The notes under the pieces were generated by a model. That model did not search any database. It was not told the origin of the DNA and was given only the letters and a program-made list of their open reading frames with translations. 64,000 bases of DNA from Pseudoxanthomonas sp. PXM03 (GTDB lineage Bacteria; Pseudomonadota; Gammaproteobacteria; Xanthomonadales; Xanthomonadaceae): assembly GCF_014852005.1 (NCBI RefSeq), contig NZ_JACVAU010000002.1:558001-622000 (forward strand), written 5' to 3'. Shown one piece after another: positions 62,258-64,000 of the stretch (within the stretch, counting starts at the first letter, position 1; each line of letters opens with the position of its first letter). The position numbers and the translations under genes are program-made.

Positions 62258-63445
62258 TCAGCGCACGCGCTGTCCCGCCGCGTGCCGCCAGAGGAAATCC
62301 ACCAGCGGCGGCACCCTGCCCGCGAGGCCCAGCAAGGGTCCGCGCACCAGGGTCAGGTGCATCTCATCGTTCGAGAACATCTTGTTGATGCCGTCGAAGG
62401 CATGGGCGGCAGTGGCGTTCTCGCTGCGTCGCTGCCGCGCCCATCGTTCCAGCCGGTGGGGCGCCGACCAGTCCACATGCCGGGCCAACGCGTCACGGAT
62501 ACCTTCGCGCAAGGCCGCAACGTCGCGCAGGCCCAGGTTGACGCCCTGCCCGGCCAGGGGATGCACCACGTGCGCCGCGTCGCCGGCCACGATCACGCGA
62601 CCTGCGACATAGTCCTTCGCCAGTTGCCGCCGCAGCGGGAAAGCCGCCCGCGCCGATGCCACCTCCACCTCGCCGAGTTGCCCGCCCATCGCCAGCGCGA
62701 GTTCATGGCCGAACGCCGCATCGTCGAGCGCCAGCACGCGCACGGCCTCGGCGTCGGGGAGCGTCCAGACGATCGAGCTGCGGCTGTCGGTGAAGGGCAG
62801 GAAAGCCAGGGGACCGGTCGTCAGGAATCGTTGCCACGCCGTGTCCTCATGCGGCCGCTGCGTCCGCACGAAGGCCACGACGCCGCGCTGCGCGTAATCG
62901 TGCGAGGTGACGTCCAGGCCAGCGAGCCGGCGCAGCGTGGAGTCGGCGCCATCGGCGGCGACCGCAAGCCTGGCGTCGACGCGCGCACCATCGTCCAGCC
63001 GCAACGTCACGCCCGCCTCGTCCTGCTCCATGGCTTCCACGCGGGCAGGACAGCACACCTGCACGCCCGCCGCCGGCAGGGCCGCCCACAGCCGGTCCAC
63101 CAGCAATGCGTTCTCGACAATCCAGCCCAACTGCGACCGTCCCAGGGCATCGGCATCGAACTGGAGTTCACCGCCACCGGCGGCATCCCACACCCGCATG
63201 CGCCGATAGGGCTGCGCGCGCGCATCGCGCACCGCGCGCCATGCGCCGGCCTCCTCCAGCAGTGCCGCATTGTCGGGCGCAAACGCGTACACGCGCAGGT
63301 CCGGCTGGTCCTGCGACCAGCGTGGAGGCTCGCGGCCCTCGACCAGCGTCACCTGCAATCCCTCGCGCGCCAGCGCCAGGGCGCACGCGGCACCCACCAC
63401 GCCGCCGCCGACGATGGCGACATCGATCTGTCCGCGACGCTTCAT
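62258..63445 (-). CDS. UbiH/UbiF/VisC-family FAD hydroxylase
   Basis: A 395-aa FAD-dependent monooxygenase of the ubiquinone hydroxylase group. The FAD motif IDVAIVGGGVVGAACALALA is at the N-terminus, the second motif RLAVAADGADSTLRRLAGL in the middle and RVIVAGDAAHVVHPLAGQGV followed by NLGLRDVAAL near residue 280. It probably hydroxylates the quinone ring in ubiquinone synthesis (UbiI/UbiF/UbiH role not decidable). Its ATG overlaps the upstream gene stop (ATGA). Confidence 0.88.
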   Translation of the reverse strand: MKRRGQIDVAIVGGGVVGAACALALAREGLQVTLVEGREPPRWSQDQPDLRVYAFAPDNAALLEEAGAWRAVRDARAQPYRRMRVWDAAGGGELQFDADALGRSQLGWIVENALLVDRLWAALPAAGVQVCCPARVEAMEQDEAGVTLRLDDGARVDARLAVAADGADSTLRRLAGLDVTSHDYAQRGVVAFVRTQRPHEDTAWQRFLTTGPLAFLPFTDSRSSIVWTLPDAEAVRVLALDDAAFGHELALAMGGQLGEVEVASARAAFPLRRQLAKDYVAGRVIVAGDAAHVVHPLAGQGVNLGLRDVAALREGIRDALARHVDWSAPHRLERWARQRRSENATAAHAFDGINKMFSNDEMHLTLVRGPLLGLAGRVPPLVDFLWRHAAGQRVR

Positions 63446-64000
63446 GCGCTCTCTCCGCGGCACAACGCCGGCACATCCCCGCGGAATCCCATGGCGCCCC
63501 CCACCAGGAACGACTGCAGCGACGCATGCGCATCCACCGCCACGAGGCCCAGGCTGCGCAGGGGCTTCAGCAGCGGCGACGGGTTGGCGGTCAGCCGCGC
63601 CAGCCCGTCGGAGAACGCCAGCGTGCGTTCGCGGTCTTCGTGCCGGCGCGTCGCATAGGCCGCGAGGCTGCCCGCATCGCCAGGATCGTCGCTGCGTGCG
63701 ATCTCCTCGGCCAGCGTCAGTGCGTCCCGCAGGCCCAGATTGAAGCCCTGCGCGCCGATCGGATGGATCGTCTGCGCGGCGTTGCCCAGCACCACAGCCC
63801 GCTCGGCGACAATCCGTTGCGCGACGACACGCACGATGGGGTAACCGCTGCGCTCCCCGCTGCCGACCAGCCTGCCGATGCGCCAGCCCGCCTCGCGCTG
63901 CAGGCGCGCAAGCCACGCAGCCTCGCCCAGCGCCGCGACCTCGTCCGCTTCCGCGCGCGCCACGCCGTGCACCACGCCCCAGTGGCGATCACCGCGTGGC
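63442..64000 (-). CDS. ubiH: Second Ubi-type FAD hydroxylase, C-terminal part (UbiH-like)
   Basis: The C-terminal ~186 codons of another UbiH-type hydroxylase, cut off by the window end. Motifs visible are VGSGERSGYPIVRVVAQRIV and AVVLGNAAQTIHPIGAQGFN followed by LGLRDALTLAEEIA, where the usual GDAAH is GNAAQ. The tail FSDGLARLTANPSPLLKPLR then SLGLVAVDAH matches UbiH more than the downstream gene. The two genes overlap by four bases and form a ubiquinone hydroxylation pair. The FAD-binding N-terminus lies outside. Confidence 0.85.
   Translation of the reverse strand, partial: PRGDRHWGVVHGVARAEADEVAALGEAAWLARLQREAGWRIGRLVGSGERSGYPIVRVVAQRIVAERAVVLGNAAQTIHPIGAQGFNLGLRDALTLAEEIARSDDPGDAGSLAAYATRRHEDRERTLAFSDGLARLTANPSPLLKPLRSLGLVAVDAHASLQSFLVGGAMGFRGDVPALCRGESA

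Overview
The window looks like a chromosomal segment of a high-GC gammaproteobacterium of the Xanthomonadaceae, most likely Pseudoxanthomonas or a near relative. The reasons are the ahpC-ahpF-oxyR gene order known from Xanthomonas, an antibacterial type IV secretion effector/immunity pair of the Xanthomonadales kind, REP elements with a RAYT transposase, and the general gene content. This is an inference from protein resemblance; no rRNA or tRNA gene was found to anchor it.

Layout. 0-7.2 kb: the tail of a SPINDLY/OGT-type glycosyltransferase, moaB, a small HTH protein, ppk2, a 27-bp tandem-repeat array between convergent genes, the brkB-like/tlpA/acyP operon (minus), wrbA/DUF2069/periplasmic protein and a half-length asparaginase. 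7.3-11.8 kb: an accessory stretch with a Cys-rich secreted peptide, a GNAT enzyme, REP elements, a divergent LysR/SDR pair, a RAYT flanked by REPs, an orphan protein and a DUF4287 protein. 11.9-19.5 kb: the most unusual part. It holds a 161-aa unknown protein, a palindromic ~42-bp repeat array, an astacin-like metalloprotease carrying six KEQIxD-type repeats followed directly by an MvdC/MvdD-type ATP-grasp ligase, a YbaY-like protein, a MobB-like membrane protein, a GH19/PG-binding T4SS effector with its lipoprotein inhibitor, and a frameshifted lipoprotein gene.

19.7-32.9 kb: a secreted S8 subtilase with a P domain, ilvE, sufT, the pnt transhydrogenase genes (split by an inverted sigma-factor operon), a DUF1631 protein, a nitroreductase and a 5'-3' exonuclease. 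32.9-43.9 kb: a surface-polysaccharide island, visibly less GC-rich in its first part. It has a methyltransferase, a CatB-type acetyltransferase, an 820-aa cytidylyltransferase/glycerophosphotransferase/GDPD-like fusion, three GT2 glycosyltransferases and a Wzm/Wzt ABC exporter.

44-64 kb: mostly housekeeping. NUDIX, DUF4019, dienelactone hydrolase, pip, prmC, the OxyR-controlled peroxide cluster ahpC-ahpF-oxyR with a clear OxyR operator and promoter, rnk, tal, msrA, DUF2007, a GST, glnS, a Cys-rich lipoprotein coupled to a nucleoside deaminase, rlmM, an SMP-30-like lipoprotein, an unknown 240-aa protein, a Tat-exported Gfo/Idh/MocA protein and two overlapping Ubi-type FAD hydroxylases, the last cut by the window end.

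The best candidate for a poorly described system is the metalloprotease/ATP-grasp pair at 13.4-15.7 kb. The repeat-bearing tail of the protease has the residue composition expected of a graspetide-type cross-linking substrate. That is a hypothesis; the sequence shows only the adjacency, the repeats and the family motifs.
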